Positions 43,460 to 52,315 are shown, counted from the stretch's first letter. The stretch is DNA of 63,458 bases from Akkermansiaceae bacterium (GCA_903919975.1 CAIXKE010000073.1:1-63458), one strand, 5' to 3'. Program-made: numbers and translations. Notes: generated from the letters alone by a model not told the origin.

Positions 43460-44512
43460 TTACTGGGCAGCCGTGGGCATGCCGCCTTTCTTGATTTCAA
43501 CCGTTTTGCGATTTCCTTGAGCATCCGAATATTCCACGGTGATGGATGCGGGGGTGACTTGTTTGAGGAGATAATCCTTTTTGGCGGTGCCTTGGGGCAG
43601 GGCGAAGGTGGTGTTTTCCTCAACTTTGAAATCCTTGCCACTCAGGCCGAGCGCATACAACGAAAGGACAGCCGTGCGATCGAATTGAGCGAAATCGTTC
43701 TGGCGGTTATCGGCGAGCGGGGCGGGAATCTCGTAAACGGTACCTTTTTTATTGGGTTTCTGGTCTTCAATGCGGACCCAGGTGACTTCGACTTCGAGAT
43801 TGATCGCCTTGTTCATTTCTTTCCGGACTTCCGAGCCCAGTAGTTTGAAGCGGTCTTGCATCGGCGGCGTGGAGAAAAACAGGCCTCCCGGCTGGATCAC
43901 CTCCCCTGCGGGAAGCTTGTTTTTCCGGCGCTTGCTATCGCTGTAGTTGAATGGAAACGCGCCGTTCAAGCCATGGCTGGGGCGGATGACCCAGGCGAGG
44001 CTCTCGTCCTTCACATAGACGAGTTTGTTGATGAGTGGAGGGTGCGCTTTGTCGTTGTTAGGATCGGTTTTTGCGGTCCACTCCTCGATGTTGGAGAATC
44101 CGTCGCCATCGGGATCGCGGTCCGGGGAATTGGCGAATCCGGGGTAGATGTGGTTTTCGAGCCACCAGGAATTGGGGATGGGAGGATGGACGGGGGCATC
44201 CGTCAAGAGATCCAGCGCTTTTTCGGGGTCGGTGTTTTTGATAAAAAGCGGGATGCCGGTAAAAAGATCCACCGGGCGATCGCCATCGTTGGCAGGCGTC
44301 CATGTGCGGTCGAGACGCATGGATTGGAGGGTTTTGGGAATCCATTCGGCGTTGGCGACGGCGGTGTTGTTATTGCCTCCTCCTACGAGCTTGATTCCGA
44401 ATTCTTGGTTCATGCTGTCGAACTTGGACCAGCCGAGGTAGCCAAGACCGATGGCGATAACCACGGCTGCGCCAAGCAAGGCTTTTTCGTAATGAGTGGA
44501 GAACCAGGACAT
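43460..44512 (-). CDS. Amuc_1099-like pilus-system protein
   Basis: The 350-residue protein has an N-terminal transmembrane helix (ALLGAAVVIAIGLGYLGWSK) and an extracytoplasmic body. The middle contains a single calcium-binding-type motif, DRDPDGDGFSNIEEW (thrombospondin-3/EF-like), and an inserted basic/hydrophobic region (SDSKRRKNKLPAGEVIQPGG). The C-terminus reads ASITVEYSDAQGNRKTVEIK. By position it is the Amuc_1099 equivalent, between the Amuc_1100-like gene (26-base gap) and the secretin (63-base gap). Membership rests on order plus length and topology. The role is unknown; a PilP/PilO-like periplasmic linker to the secretin is plausible. Confidence 0.8.
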   Translation of the reverse strand: MSWFSTHYEKALLGAAVVIAIGLGYLGWSKFDSMNQEFGIKLVGGGNNNTAVANAEWIPKTLQSMRLDRTWTPANDGDRPVDLFTGIPLFIKNTDPEKALDLLTDAPVHPPIPNSWWLENHIYPGFANSPDRDPDGDGFSNIEEWTAKTDPNNDKAHPPLINKLVYVKDESLAWVIRPSHGLNGAFPFNYSDSKRRKNKLPAGEVIQPGGLFFSTPPMQDRFKLLGSEVRKEMNKAINLEVEVTWVRIEDQKPNKKGTVYEIPAPLADNRQNDFAQFDRTAVLSLYALGLSGKDFKVEENTTFALPQGTAKKDYLLKQVTPASITVEYSDAQGNRKTVEIKKGGMPTAAQ

Positions 44513-44538
44513 GAGAGGAAATGAGCGTTAGATCAGAA

Positions 44539-45543
44539 TTAAGGAAGTTTTTTGGCCGGGAGGAATTGCATCAGATCGAGCCGGAGGAATACGTGCAATT
44601 CTTCGTCGCCCAGAACTTGTGAGAGAATGCGATTCGAATCCGCGGCGGGCGGCTCGGGTTGCGAGGCATTTGCCTCCGCCGGTTTTTCATCGGTCGCTTT
44701 ACCATCAGTCGCTTTGCCATCGGTCGCTTTGGGTTCCGCTCCCGGGGCAAAGATTTCCCCGAACACATCCGCAGCGGTGGCGGACTTGGGTGGGACGGGC
44801 TTATCGAATTTCGCATCGGAAGTCCGAGGAGGGCCCTTCTTTTCATTGGCGATTAGAAGCGAGCGGATCACAATATAATAACCGTTAGGCTTGACGATGG
44901 ATGAGAGAAACTCCCGCACGGATTTTTCCGGGGCCCTGAAAGTGATTTCCAGCGGTAAGCAGCGGGAGGCATCGGTGGGCTGTGGCGCGAATGTCTGGCC
45001 TAGTTCCTCAGCCAAGCGGGGGCGGTGGACATTCTTGAGTTCTTTGGCCCCGGCCGTGGCCAAAGCGAGCATCAGTTGTTTGGTCCCGGTGAGTTGGTAT
45101 TCGAGAATGCCAGTGGCATCACCGGCGGCAAGTTGGGTTTTATAATCTTCAAAGCCGCAAAAGAACGCCTCCGGGATCTTGGTTTTCGACATTTTGAAGG
45201 CATCGCGGACCTCGTTATTCGCGGACTTCAATTGAGTGGTGAAGGCTTCCGGGGAGATGTTTTGCAACGCCTGTGGCCGATAGTTCTTGAAAGCTGACTG
45301 AAGGGACTCGAGCGCTTGGCTATATTCATCGATGGCCTTGGTCTTGCCATCGAGGTTTTCGCGGGTCGGGTAAAGCGGCAAGCGTTCGACGGCTTGGGCC
45401 TCTTGAGCGGCGACATCAAAATCCTCTTTGGCCACAAGGTATCGCTCCGAGCCCTTGGAGCCGAGCATGAACAGCAGCACCATCGCGACGAGGGTTCCCC
45501 CGCCGAGGGCTGCAAAAAACTTATTATTCTGGATCCAACTCAT
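44539..45543 (-). CDS. Amuc_1100-like pilus-system protein
   Basis: The 334-residue protein (Akkermansia Amuc_1100 is 317 aa) starts MSWIQNNKFFAALGGGTLVA, a short cytoplasmic tail and one transmembrane helix near residues 10-27. A helical region follows (AIDEYSQALESLQSAFKNYR), then a PilO-like ferredoxin-like fold (LPLEITFRAPEKSVREFLSS and GYYIVIRSLLIANE). A low-complexity insertion (KATDGKATDGKATDEK, 15-base DNA repeat) lies near residue 275. In Akkermansia this protein is abundant in the envelope and has been reported to act on host TLR2; here a structural role in the pilus-like machine is the safer inference. It starts 29 bases after the PilM-like gene. Confidence 0.85.
   Translation of the reverse strand: MSWIQNNKFFAALGGGTLVAMVLLFMLGSKGSERYLVAKEDFDVAAQEAQAVERLPLYPTRENLDGKTKAIDEYSQALESLQSAFKNYRPQALQNISPEAFTTQLKSANNEVRDAFKMSKTKIPEAFFCGFEDYKTQLAAGDATGILEYQLTGTKQLMLALATAGAKELKNVHRPRLAEELGQTFAPQPTDASRCLPLEITFRAPEKSVREFLSSIVKPNGYYIVIRSLLIANEKKGPPRTSDAKFDKPVPPKSATAADVFGEIFAPGAEPKATDGKATDGKATDEKPAEANASQPEPPAADSNRILSQVLGDEELHVFLRLDLMQFLPAKKLP
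44688..44732 (-). repeat. 15-base tandem repeat in the Amuc_1100-like gene
   Basis: Three copies of a catcggtcgctttac-type unit (44688-44702, 44703-44717, 44718-44732) code KATDG-KATDG-KATDE. The copies are in frame. Confidence 0.75.
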
Positions 45544-45572
45544 AAATCAGATGGGCGATTGCGTGAAAATAC

Positions 45573-47480
45573 TCACTTGATGATGACCTCGCGGGCCAGG
45601 GGAAGAGTGATTTCGAACGGTTGTGCGAGATCACCGCTTTTGGCGGAGACCGAGGTGATGGTCATGATCTTGCTGAGGTTTTGATCATCCACCAAATTGA
45701 TGGATTGTTTGGGATTTTTGGGATCCGGAATGGTGAATTTGAAGCTCACCGACTTCTCGCTGAGTTGTTTCAGCAATTCGGAAACGAGGTTGTGGCTCTT
45801 GGGGTTTTCGCGCCAGAAGCCCCTGATTTGGATGGCATTGGCGGTGATTTCAGATGCTGCGGGGACGTCCGGAGCCGAAGCCCGACGATTCCTTCCGCGG
45901 GTGGGTTGTGGCGGTGGGGCGAGTTGCTCGATTTTGACCTCCGCCAAGGAAGATTCCCCATACGGTGTCTTGAAAAAATCCGGTTTGATGACGGCTTTGC
46001 CGTTCGACGCTTGCTTGCCGTCGGCGGGTGGGGTGAGGGCCTTCGCCGGATCATAATCACTAATCGGCTCCAGATTGACCAACCAGACCGCATCGCTGGC
46101 AAAAGCCCCGCGCACTTCGGCAAGCAGGTCCATCCATGAGGCGTGCGCGGTTTCAGCGGAGATATACTCATCGGCGATTTTGCCCAGCGCGGCTTCCTTC
46201 TTCAACAGGACATCGATCCGGGTCTTCAAGGGAGCCAGGTTATCGCGTTGCTCGCTCATGGTGCGCGCCTTGTCGGAGGCCGTGGAGGCGGCGATATTCT
46301 GATAGGCCGCCCATACGGCCATGCCGCCGATCAGGAGCGCAGCAGCGGCGATGAAAAACGGTTGGCGCCGCTGGGCAAGACGGAACTGCTCGACGGTGAC
46401 GGGCACGAGGTCGATGTTGATCTCGGATTTGCCGATACCGCGGAGACCGAGCCCGACCAGTTCGCCCATCAAGTGGCCTTCGCGCTGGATGACTGCGGGG
46501 TCCACGCCCTTGCCGATCGAGAGATTGCTGACCGGGTTGAAATACTCGACGGGGAGGTTGAGCTTTTCTTGGAAGAACTCCAAAGTGTAGGGCAGGTTGG
46601 CTCCGCCGCCGGCAAGCAGGATCCGGCGGGGTGCGCTGCCGCCATGTTGGCTGCGGTAATAGTTCGTGGTCCGGGCGATCTCGGCCGGCAAACGGCTGAG
46701 GGCGTTGCGAATGACCATGGCGAGGGCGGCAACCGATTCATCCATCTGCTCGGTATGACCGCCACCAAGGGCAACTAGGCCATTGGTGATTTTCTGATAC
46801 TCGGCCTCGTTGAACGAAACATTGTATTCTTTGGCGATGGCCGCGGTGACCGCCACACCGCCGATCGCTACACTGCGAGTGAAGAAACGCTTGCCTTCGA
46901 TATAAAGGAGATTGCTGGTCTTGGCGCCGATATCGATCAGCAAGATGGGTTCTTCACTGTAGCCGTAGTTGGAGCGAAAGGCGTTGTAAACGGCCATCGG
47001 AGCCACATCGACCTCGCAGGTGATCAGGCCGCAGTCATTGACGGCGCTGTTAATTTCATCGAGCGAATCGCCCTTGATGGCGACGATGACGGACTCTCTC
47101 TCGACGGCACCCTCGATGAGTTCATAATCCCAAACGACTTCGCTGAGAGGGAAGGGCACATGTTGCTGGGCCTCGAAGGTGACCAACTGCTCGATGTTGT
47201 CCTCCTGAATGGGCGGGAGTTTAACAAAACGGGTGAAAACCGCTTGTCCGGAGATGGCGTAACGGGTCTTAACCTTGCCAAGTTTCATTCTCGCGACGAG
47301 ATCGGCGATCGCCGCTCGGGTCTGCGGAATCCGGGCGGCATCCGTAGATGGATCCGCAACGATGGATTCAGAATCATATGCCCTGAGTAGCAATCCACCG
47401 GTTTTGGAAACCTCGAAGACGGCCATGCTAATGCGCTGGGACCCGATATTAAGAGCGACGGAAGTCTGCGTGTCAGCCAT
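45573..47480 (-). CDS. PilM-like ATPase fused to a PilN-like membrane domain (Amuc_1101-like)
   Basis: I chose the ATG at 47480 (MADTQTSVALNIGSQRISMA), giving 635 aa; the open frame above it is proline-rich leader. Residues about 1-390 are a PilM/FtsA-type actin-like fold: SVALNIGSQRISMAVFEV, EEPILLIDIGAKTSNLLYIE and RRILLAGGGANLPYTLEFFQ. A transmembrane helix follows near 415-435 (FFIAAAALLIGGMAVWAAYQ), and the C-terminal 200 residues look like the PilN periplasmic coiled-coil and ferredoxin-like fold (NLAPLKTRIDVLLKKEAALG; QIRGFWRENPKSHNLVSELL). One chain thus joins the cytoplasmic and inner-membrane parts of a type IV pilus-type alignment complex. It starts 71 bases after the Amuc_1102-like gene. 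Confidence 0.9.
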   Translation of the reverse strand: MADTQTSVALNIGSQRISMAVFEVSKTGGLLLRAYDSESIVADPSTDAARIPQTRAAIADLVARMKLGKVKTRYAISGQAVFTRFVKLPPIQEDNIEQLVTFEAQQHVPFPLSEVVWDYELIEGAVERESVIVAIKGDSLDEINSAVNDCGLITCEVDVAPMAVYNAFRSNYGYSEEPILLIDIGAKTSNLLYIEGKRFFTRSVAIGGVAVTAAIAKEYNVSFNEAEYQKITNGLVALGGGHTEQMDESVAALAMVIRNALSRLPAEIARTTNYYRSQHGGSAPRRILLAGGGANLPYTLEFFQEKLNLPVEYFNPVSNLSIGKGVDPAVIQREGHLMGELVGLGLRGIGKSEINIDLVPVTVEQFRLAQRRQPFFIAAAALLIGGMAVWAAYQNIAASTASDKARTMSEQRDNLAPLKTRIDVLLKKEAALGKIADEYISAETAHASWMDLLAEVRGAFASDAVWLVNLEPISDYDPAKALTPPADGKQASNGKAVIKPDFFKTPYGESSLAEVKIEQLAPPPQPTRGRNRRASAPDVPAASEITANAIQIRGFWRENPKSHNLVSELLKQLSEKSVSFKFTIPDPKNPKQSINLVDDQNLSKIMTITSVSAKSGDLAQPFEITLPLAREVIIK

Positions 47481-47551
47481 GATGCAAAAAATCTGGGGAA
47501 ATGAAGGGGTGAGAAAGGAATGAGGAAGCCAAGGGCCGTGGAATTCCGGGC

Positions 47552-48184
47552 TTAGCGGCGCTCTATGGCAACTTCCGCATAGCGATCCCACCACATGATG
47601 CTGAAGGGGGTTTCCGTCTTGTTGAGCAGCGGCACCGCTTCACTGCGGGAAATTTTCATTTTTGGGGAACTGGCATTCCACCAGCCGTCTCCGAATTTAC
47701 TGGTTCCCGAGGCGACTTTCGCGCCATTGATGAGCACTTCATAACCGACGGCTTCGACCACCCGCTTGAGCGCCCTGTCTGAGCCGGTGAGGCGCTTAAT
47801 CGACGCAGGCGAGAGATAGGCCGAACAATAAACGTCCTCATTGAGCGGGATATTGACATGCTCGACATCCTTGGTGAGGAGCAACCAAGCGCCGGTTTTA
47901 TCAGGGTCTTCCACCAGCACATACCACTTCACCATGAGCTTGTCGCAAGTCTCCGACTTCGGCTGTGGGTTAAGGGAAACTTTGATTTTGATCTCCATTT
48001 CAAGCCACTCCTTCGCCTTGAAATTTTTCTGTTTCCCGCCGCTGAACTCGGGCGACTGGATATCATCGAGCTCCGGTTTGTCCGCGGCGACAATGGCTAC
48101 TTGTCCGAAGGTGTTTCCCACCGAAAGGCTGGCGATGATCGCGGAGACGAAAAGGGTGATGGATCTTCTGGCTAGTGCTTTCAT
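47552..48184 (-). CDS. Amuc_1102-like pilus-system protein
   Basis: The 210-residue protein begins with a signal peptide (RSITLFVSAIIASLSVGNTF, cleavage near GQ). The mature part is beta-rich, beginning DKPELDDIQSPEFSGGKQKN, with KAKEWLEMEIKIKVSLN and then KLMVKWYVLVEDPDKTGAWL. Reported structural work on the Akkermansia orthologue found an immunoglobulin-like fold; I infer the same here. It is the first gene of the pilus-like operon and is divergent from aroD (162-base gap). It is one of the few genes here with a purine-rich AGGAAA word upstream (48193-48203 region). Confidence 0.8.
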   Translation of the reverse strand: MKALARRSITLFVSAIIASLSVGNTFGQVAIVAADKPELDDIQSPEFSGGKQKNFKAKEWLEMEIKIKVSLNPQPKSETCDKLMVKWYVLVEDPDKTGAWLLLTKDVEHVNIPLNEDVYCSAYLSPASIKRLTGSDRALKRVVEAVGYEVLINGAKVASGTSKFGDGWWNASSPKMKISRSEAVPLLNKTETPFSIMWWDRYAEVAIERR

Positions 48185-48311
48185 ACCGTTTGGATTTCCT
48201 AAAATCTAAGAAATCCGGAGGCGGATTGACCAGAGAAAATGACGATTTTTGCAAAAAAAACGCCAGCGAGAGGGCCCGACCGCCAGCAACTGGTCCCGGC
48301 GATCTGGATGA

Positions 48312-48340
48312 TTGACATCAAGTGATTTTTTCAGCATGAA
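48312..48340 (+). promoter_or_regulatory. Candidate aroD promoter
   Basis: TTGACA at 48312-48317 with CATGAA at 48335-48340 (17-base spacer). If real, transcription would start at or next to the ATG at 48347, giving a leaderless or nearly leaderless mRNA. The -10 is weak. Confidence 0.3.
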
Positions 48341-48346
48341 AATTTC

Positions 48347-49063
48347 ATGGCAAATTCAAAATTTCTACTCAGCGCCGGGCAGCCCCATGTGGTGGGTAGT
48401 TTTGGCAGCCGCAACGACATGAGCGTCGTGGAATCCGCCAAAGTTCGTGAGCTCTGTGATTTCGCGGAAATCCGGCTGGACCTGTTGGCTGATGCTTCCG
48501 GACAGATGGGGATACCTTCATGGCGGCATTTGGTGGGGGTCCCCCTGATTTTCACCGCCCGTCGACTGGAAGAAGGTGGCGCCGTTGCCATCAGCGCCAC
48601 CGAACGGGCGATTCTCTTGGAAAGCGTGCTCGGGGAGGCGGCCTGCATCGACATCGAGGTGGCCTCCATCCGCGAATTCAGCCAACTGATCCAGACCATC
48701 ACGTCATCAGGAATCCCGTGGGTCGCCTCATTCCACGATTTTAAAAACCTGCCGGAATCCGGGATTTTGGAAGATGCCGCCAAACGGGCCTTGGAAGCGG
48801 GCGCGAGTGCATTCAAGGTCGCCGCACGTCTCCATCAGCCTGCGGATATCGCGCGTCTGGCGGAATTCCAGCTTGCGGACCATGGACTGCCCGTAGCGAC
48901 CATGGGCATGGGCCCGCTCGCTACGGTTTCACGCCTGCTGTGCGCCCAATGCGGCAGCGTGCTGAACTACGGGTTTATTGGGAAAAATCCTACCGCGCCC
49001 GGGCAATGGGAAGCCGGTTTGTTGAAACGAGCAATCGCCGACCTGACTCCATTCAATACCTAG
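48347..49063 (+). CDS. aroD: Type I 3-dehydroquinate dehydratase
   Basis: The 238-residue class I enzyme catalyses 3-dehydroquinate to 3-dehydroshikimate in the shikimate pathway, through a Schiff-base lysine. The conserved residues are visible: Glu41 in FAEIRLDLL, His130 in VASFHDFKNLPE and Lys157 in ASAFKVAARL. The TIM-barrel end TMGMGPLATVSRLL and LNYGFIGKNPTAPGQW matches the family. Length is typical (about 220-250 aa). It stands alone between the pilus-like operon (divergent) and a DUF1080 gene. Confidence 0.93.
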   Translation: MANSKFLLSAGQPHVVGSFGSRNDMSVVESAKVRELCDFAEIRLDLLADASGQMGIPSWRHLVGVPLIFTARRLEEGGAVAISATERAILLESVLGEAACIDIEVASIREFSQLIQTITSSGIPWVASFHDFKNLPESGILEDAAKRALEAGASAFKVAARLHQPADIARLAEFQLADHGLPVATMGMGPLATVSRLLCAQCGSVLNYGFIGKNPTAPGQWEAGLLKRAIADLTPFNT

Positions 49064-49239
49064 TCGATCACCCACCCCGCTTGCGCTCGCACCTTTCGCA
49101 CTCCTAGCCCGTCTGTGGTATCACAAGAATTTCCAGATCAGTCCTTTTGCGTCTCCGTGAGCATACGCCGCCAGAAATTCTGATCGGCCGCTCTGCAAAG
49201 CAAGAAAGGACCCCCACCTCCCGTATCACCCTCACACTC

Positions 49240-50136
49240 ATGAAAATATCCCCAAGCCATTCCCGGATTCCCGGTTTTCTGCCGTTCGCCGCGCTGATTG
49301 CGTCCTCCCTCGCCGCGCTCGGCCATGAGGACATGAGCAAACCGGTCATCACCACGGAAACCCGCAAGGGCGATGATGGCAAAGATGTGCTCTACATGTT
49401 CATTGATGGCGTGAAAGTCCACGAACTGGACGTCACCAAGCAAGCGCTGCCGGCGGTCGTTACTCCGGGCGAGCCTGCCGGATTTTTCGCGCCACCCTCA
49501 GATGCAATCGTTCTTTTTGATGGCAGTGGGGAAACGTTAAAAACGCATTGGACCGACACCAAAGGCAACCCCAGCCAATGGAAAGTCGTCGATGGTGCGC
49601 TCGAGTCAGTCGCGAAGGCTGGCTACATCCAGACCAAGAAGAGTTTCGGTTCCTGCCAGCTGCATGTCGAATGGGCCGCGCCGGCAAAGGCCGAGGGAAC
49701 GGGTCAAGGACGTGGTAACAGCGGGGTTTTCCTGATGGGCGTCTATGAAGTCCAAGTGCTCGACAGCTTTAAAAACCTGACATACGCCGACGGGCAGGCG
49801 GGCGCGCTCTACGGACGCAGCAAGCCGCTGGTCAACGCCAGCCGCAAACCCGGTGAATGGCAGAGCTACGACATCATCTTCCACCGCCCGGTTTTCGATG
49901 ATCAAGGCAAGATCGCGCGCAGGGCCACCTTCACGGTTTTGCACAATGGCGTGTTGATTCAGGACCACGCGATTCTGAGCGGTGGCACCGGATGGATGGG
50001 ACCGCATGCCGCTTCGGAATACAAAGCGCATGCCGACAAGCTGCCCTTCGCGCTGCAGGATCATGGCAATCCAGTGCGTTACCGCAATATCTGGATCCGC
50101 GAATTGGCCGACAAGCCGCTCCCCCGAACGGACTGA
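49240..50136 (+). CDS. DUF1080 (3-keto-disaccharide hydrolase-like) secreted protein
   Basis: I chose the ATG at 49240 because it gives a signal peptide (PGFLPFAALIASSLAALGHE) and 298 aa; earlier starts put hydrophilic residues before it. The DUF1080 domain (about residues 85-298) is a concanavalin-like beta-sandwich: VLFDGSGETLKTHWTDTKG, GNSGVFLMGVYEVQVLDSF, GALYGRSKPLVNASRKPGEW and YDIIFHRPVFDDQGK. These proteins are very abundant in Verrucomicrobia and Planctomycetes; some act on 3-keto-glycosides. An N-terminal extension with HEDMSKPVITTETRKGDDGK precedes the domain. The leader is G-poor (cgtatcaccctcacactc). Confidence 0.88.
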   Translation: MKISPSHSRIPGFLPFAALIASSLAALGHEDMSKPVITTETRKGDDGKDVLYMFIDGVKVHELDVTKQALPAVVTPGEPAGFFAPPSDAIVLFDGSGETLKTHWTDTKGNPSQWKVVDGALESVAKAGYIQTKKSFGSCQLHVEWAAPAKAEGTGQGRGNSGVFLMGVYEVQVLDSFKNLTYADGQAGALYGRSKPLVNASRKPGEWQSYDIIFHRPVFDDQGKIARRATFTVLHNGVLIQDHAILSGGTGWMGPHAASEYKAHADKLPFALQDHGNPVRYRNIWIRELADKPLPRTD

Positions 50137-50224
50137 ATTTCTCAATTGTTATTGCCTCGTTCGGCGTCATAAACCAACGGCCCCACGATGAGTGAAATCG
50201 TGATCCGCTGACAGGCGCTTTGCT

Positions 50225-50686
50225 TTACCAATCCGCCCCTTGCTGGCGGACGGCTTCGTAGAGCACAATGGCAACGGCCGTGGAAAGGTTGAGACTGCGC
50301 GTGCCGCCGGGTGCCATCGGGATGCGCAGCGCGTGATCGCCGGCGTCGCGAATGAGCTCCTCAGGCAGGCCCTGGGTTTCCCGGCCGAAAACCAGATAAT
50401 CGCCGGGATTGAAGTCGGCCTTCCAAGGAGTGGCCGTGGCCTTGGTGCTCAGAAACCAGAATCCGGCATCCGCGGCGGCGGCGGCCTTCAGATCGGCGAA
50501 GGATTTCCAGACACACAGTTTCACATCCTGCCAATAATCCAGGCCCGTGCGGCGGACGTATTTGTCTTCGAGGGAAAACCCGAGCGGCTCGACGAGATGA
50601 AGCGTCGAGCCCGTCGCCAGCGCCAAGCGTCCCGCAGCGCCCGCGTTGTGGGGAATCTCCGGTTCAATGAGCACAAGATGAAACAT
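50225..50686 (-). CDS. trmL: tRNA (cytidine/uridine-2'-O-)-methyltransferase TrmL
   Basis: The 153-residue SPOUT-class enzyme methylates the ribose at the wobble position 34 of tRNA-Leu species. It starts MFHLVLIEPEIPHNAGAAGR. Signature segments are LHLVEPLGFSLEDKYVRRTG, DYLVFGRETQGLPEELI and the trefoil-knot end IPMAPGGTRSLNLSTAVAIV. The length is the family length (about 155 aa). It overlaps nothing and lies 9 bases after the membrane-protein gene on the same strand, so the two may be cotranscribed. Confidence 0.94.
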   Translation of the reverse strand: MFHLVLIEPEIPHNAGAAGRLALATGSTLHLVEPLGFSLEDKYVRRTGLDYWQDVKLCVWKSFADLKAAAAADAGFWFLSTKATATPWKADFNPGDYLVFGRETQGLPEELIRDAGDHALRIPMAPGGTRSLNLSTAVAIVLYEAVRQQGADW

Positions 50687-50695
50687 GGGCGGAAA

Positions 50696-51367
50696 TCAAG
50701 ATGGCTCCTTGCGCCGGGCCATGGTGATCGAGAGACCCAGCGCACCAATGAAAATCAAATAACAGGCGAGCAGTTCCAGATAGCTCTTACAGATCCGCGG
50801 AATCATCGGCGAAAAGGCCGGCCCAAGAGACGCCTCCCAAAATTTCGCGCTGCCCACCACCCGGTTGAATACATAGATAATCAACAAGGCGGCGGCGATA
50901 AATCCCGAGCCCGCATGATTGCCGAGGCTTGCCAGAAAATGAACCATCACCCGCCGATGACGCAGCGAAGACACCAGAATGATCAGCAGAATCCCGCCCA
51001 CCAACCAAGCTTCCGGAAATTTCCAGCCGAGAATCCCGGACACAAAATCCTCAATCTCACCGACAAACGCCGCAATCAATCCCATGGCCAGCACCCGGCA
51101 GACCGGGCGATAGGCCCCCGCATGCGGCGCGGCCCCCAACATCATCGTCGCCGAGGCCGCCAGCAGCAGTGCCTGCAACAACTCCACCGTGCCACGCTCA
51201 ATCGGCACCGAGGGACGGTTAGGCAGCCAGGCCGGCAACAACAACGCCACGCAGCCACCACAAATCAGCACCACCCGCAGGAGGGTTCGCGACCATGATG
51301 GATTTCTCCGGCGATTGAGCGACGCTTCGGACATCAGGCCGTTGCCTAAAGGTTTCCCGCGTCCCAT
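50696..51367 (-). CDS. Multipass membrane protein of unknown function
   Basis: The product has up to 223 residues; an alternative ATG at 51334 gives 212 aa (MSEASLNRRRNPSWSRTLLR), and I cannot decide between them. About six transmembrane helices are visible, such as LLRVVLICGGCVALLLPAWL, LLQALLLAASATMMLGAA, AWLVGGILLIILVSSL, GFIAAALLIIYVFNRVV and YLELLACYLIFIGALGLSI. There is no motif of a known transporter or enzyme. It precedes trmL by 9 bases. Confidence 0.65.
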   Translation of the reverse strand: MGRGKPLGNGLMSEASLNRRRNPSWSRTLLRVVLICGGCVALLLPAWLPNRPSVPIERGTVELLQALLLAASATMMLGAAPHAGAYRPVCRVLAMGLIAAFVGEIEDFVSGILGWKFPEAWLVGGILLIILVSSLRHRRVMVHFLASLGNHAGSGFIAAALLIIYVFNRVVGSAKFWEASLGPAFSPMIPRICKSYLELLACYLIFIGALGLSITMARRKEPS

Positions 51368-51472
51368 GCAAGGCCCGGTTCCGGGAGTTCGGTCTCCAAC
51401 TCCGCCATGCGAAAAAAAATCGGCACCAAGCCCAATCTTTTTGAAATTCTTCTTGCCCCCACCACCACATTT

Positions 51473-51502
51473 TCGACAGTTGTTACAAATCTTACCTATT
51501 CA
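51473..51502 (+). promoter_or_regulatory. Candidate promoter of the ExbB/ExbD operon
   Basis: TCGACA (51473-51478), an 18-base spacer and TATTCA (51497-51502), in an AT-rich, G-poor stretch 13 bases before the start codon at 51515. A second tattct word lies further on. Confidence 0.35.
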
Positions 51503-51514
51503 AACCTATTCTCT

Positions 51515-52315
51515 ATGATTCACCAACTCGCCCGCCGCTCCAATCACATCGCGACTTCCACCCTGATTGCCATTGCCATCACCACCCCCGCCCTATTCGC
51601 GCAAGCAACGGCGGCGGCGGCAGCGCCTAAACCCAGTGACTCCATGCTTACCCGCTGGGTGATCGATGGCGGACCGACCATGCTTTTCATCGGGGCCGCC
51701 ATTGTCGCCTTCATCGCCATCGCGATTTACAATTTCATGGCCCTGACCAAGGCCAAATTCGCTCCTGATGACCTCAAAGCCGTGTTGATGGACCACATGA
51801 CCAATTGCCGTGTCCGCTCAGCCATTGAAGTGGCCGCCACCCATCCTTCCTATCTCGGCCGCATGGTCGCCTACTCATTCCCCAACATCGACGCCACCCG
51901 CCCCGAAGACCTCGGTCGTGACCAAGTGGAAGACGCCATGGCCGATTTCTCCGTCAACGAAAACCGCAAGATCATGACCTGGATCAATTACATCTCGGTC
52001 TGCGCCCAAGCATCCCCGATGCTTGGACTGCTTGGAACCGTGCTCGGCATGGTCAGCGCCTTCGGAACTCTCAAAACCAGCGGCGGTGCCGATCCATCCC
52101 AACTTGCAGGTGACATCTCGGTGGCCCTACTGACCACCTTGTGGGGACTAATCAACGCCATTCCCTGCATCATCGTCTTCTATGTCCTGAAGAATCGTTT
52201 CGCTGAGCTCGTAGCCGACGCCATCCACAGCTCAGAGGAATTGCTCAATGCCGCCGTGGCCACGGTGAATGCGGACACGCTATATGCCAAGATCCCAGAG
52301 GGCATCGCTGAATAA
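51515..52315 (+). CDS. MotA/TolQ/ExbB-family proton-channel protein
   Basis: I chose the ATG at 51515 (MIHQLARRSNHIATSTLIAI), giving 266 aa. It has an N-terminal signal or extra helix (TLIAIAITTPALFAQATA), then the three helices of an ExbB/TolQ subunit: TMLFIGAAIVAFIAIAIYNF, and the paired C-terminal helices in SPMLGLLGTVLGMVSAFGTL and VALLTTLWGLINAIPCIIVF. ExbB pentamers with ExbD use the proton gradient to drive envelope machines. The gene is followed by two ExbD genes, so it is the first of a six-gene set. The N-terminal extension with Ala-rich linker is typical of the long ExbB form. Confidence 0.9.
   Translation: MIHQLARRSNHIATSTLIAIAITTPALFAQATAAAAAPKPSDSMLTRWVIDGGPTMLFIGAAIVAFIAIAIYNFMALTKAKFAPDDLKAVLMDHMTNCRVRSAIEVAATHPSYLGRMVAYSFPNIDATRPEDLGRDQVEDAMADFSVNENRKIMTWINYISVCAQASPMLGLLGTVLGMVSAFGTLKTSGGADPSQLAGDISVALLTTLWGLINAIPCIIVFYVLKNRFAELVADAIHSSEELLNAAVATVNADTLYAKIPEGIAE

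Noticed and set aside
45573..47480. Complete type IV pilus or type II secretion system
   Set aside because: No PilB/PilT ATPase, PilC, prepilin peptidase or pilin is in the window, so only a pilus-like envelope assembly can be claimed.
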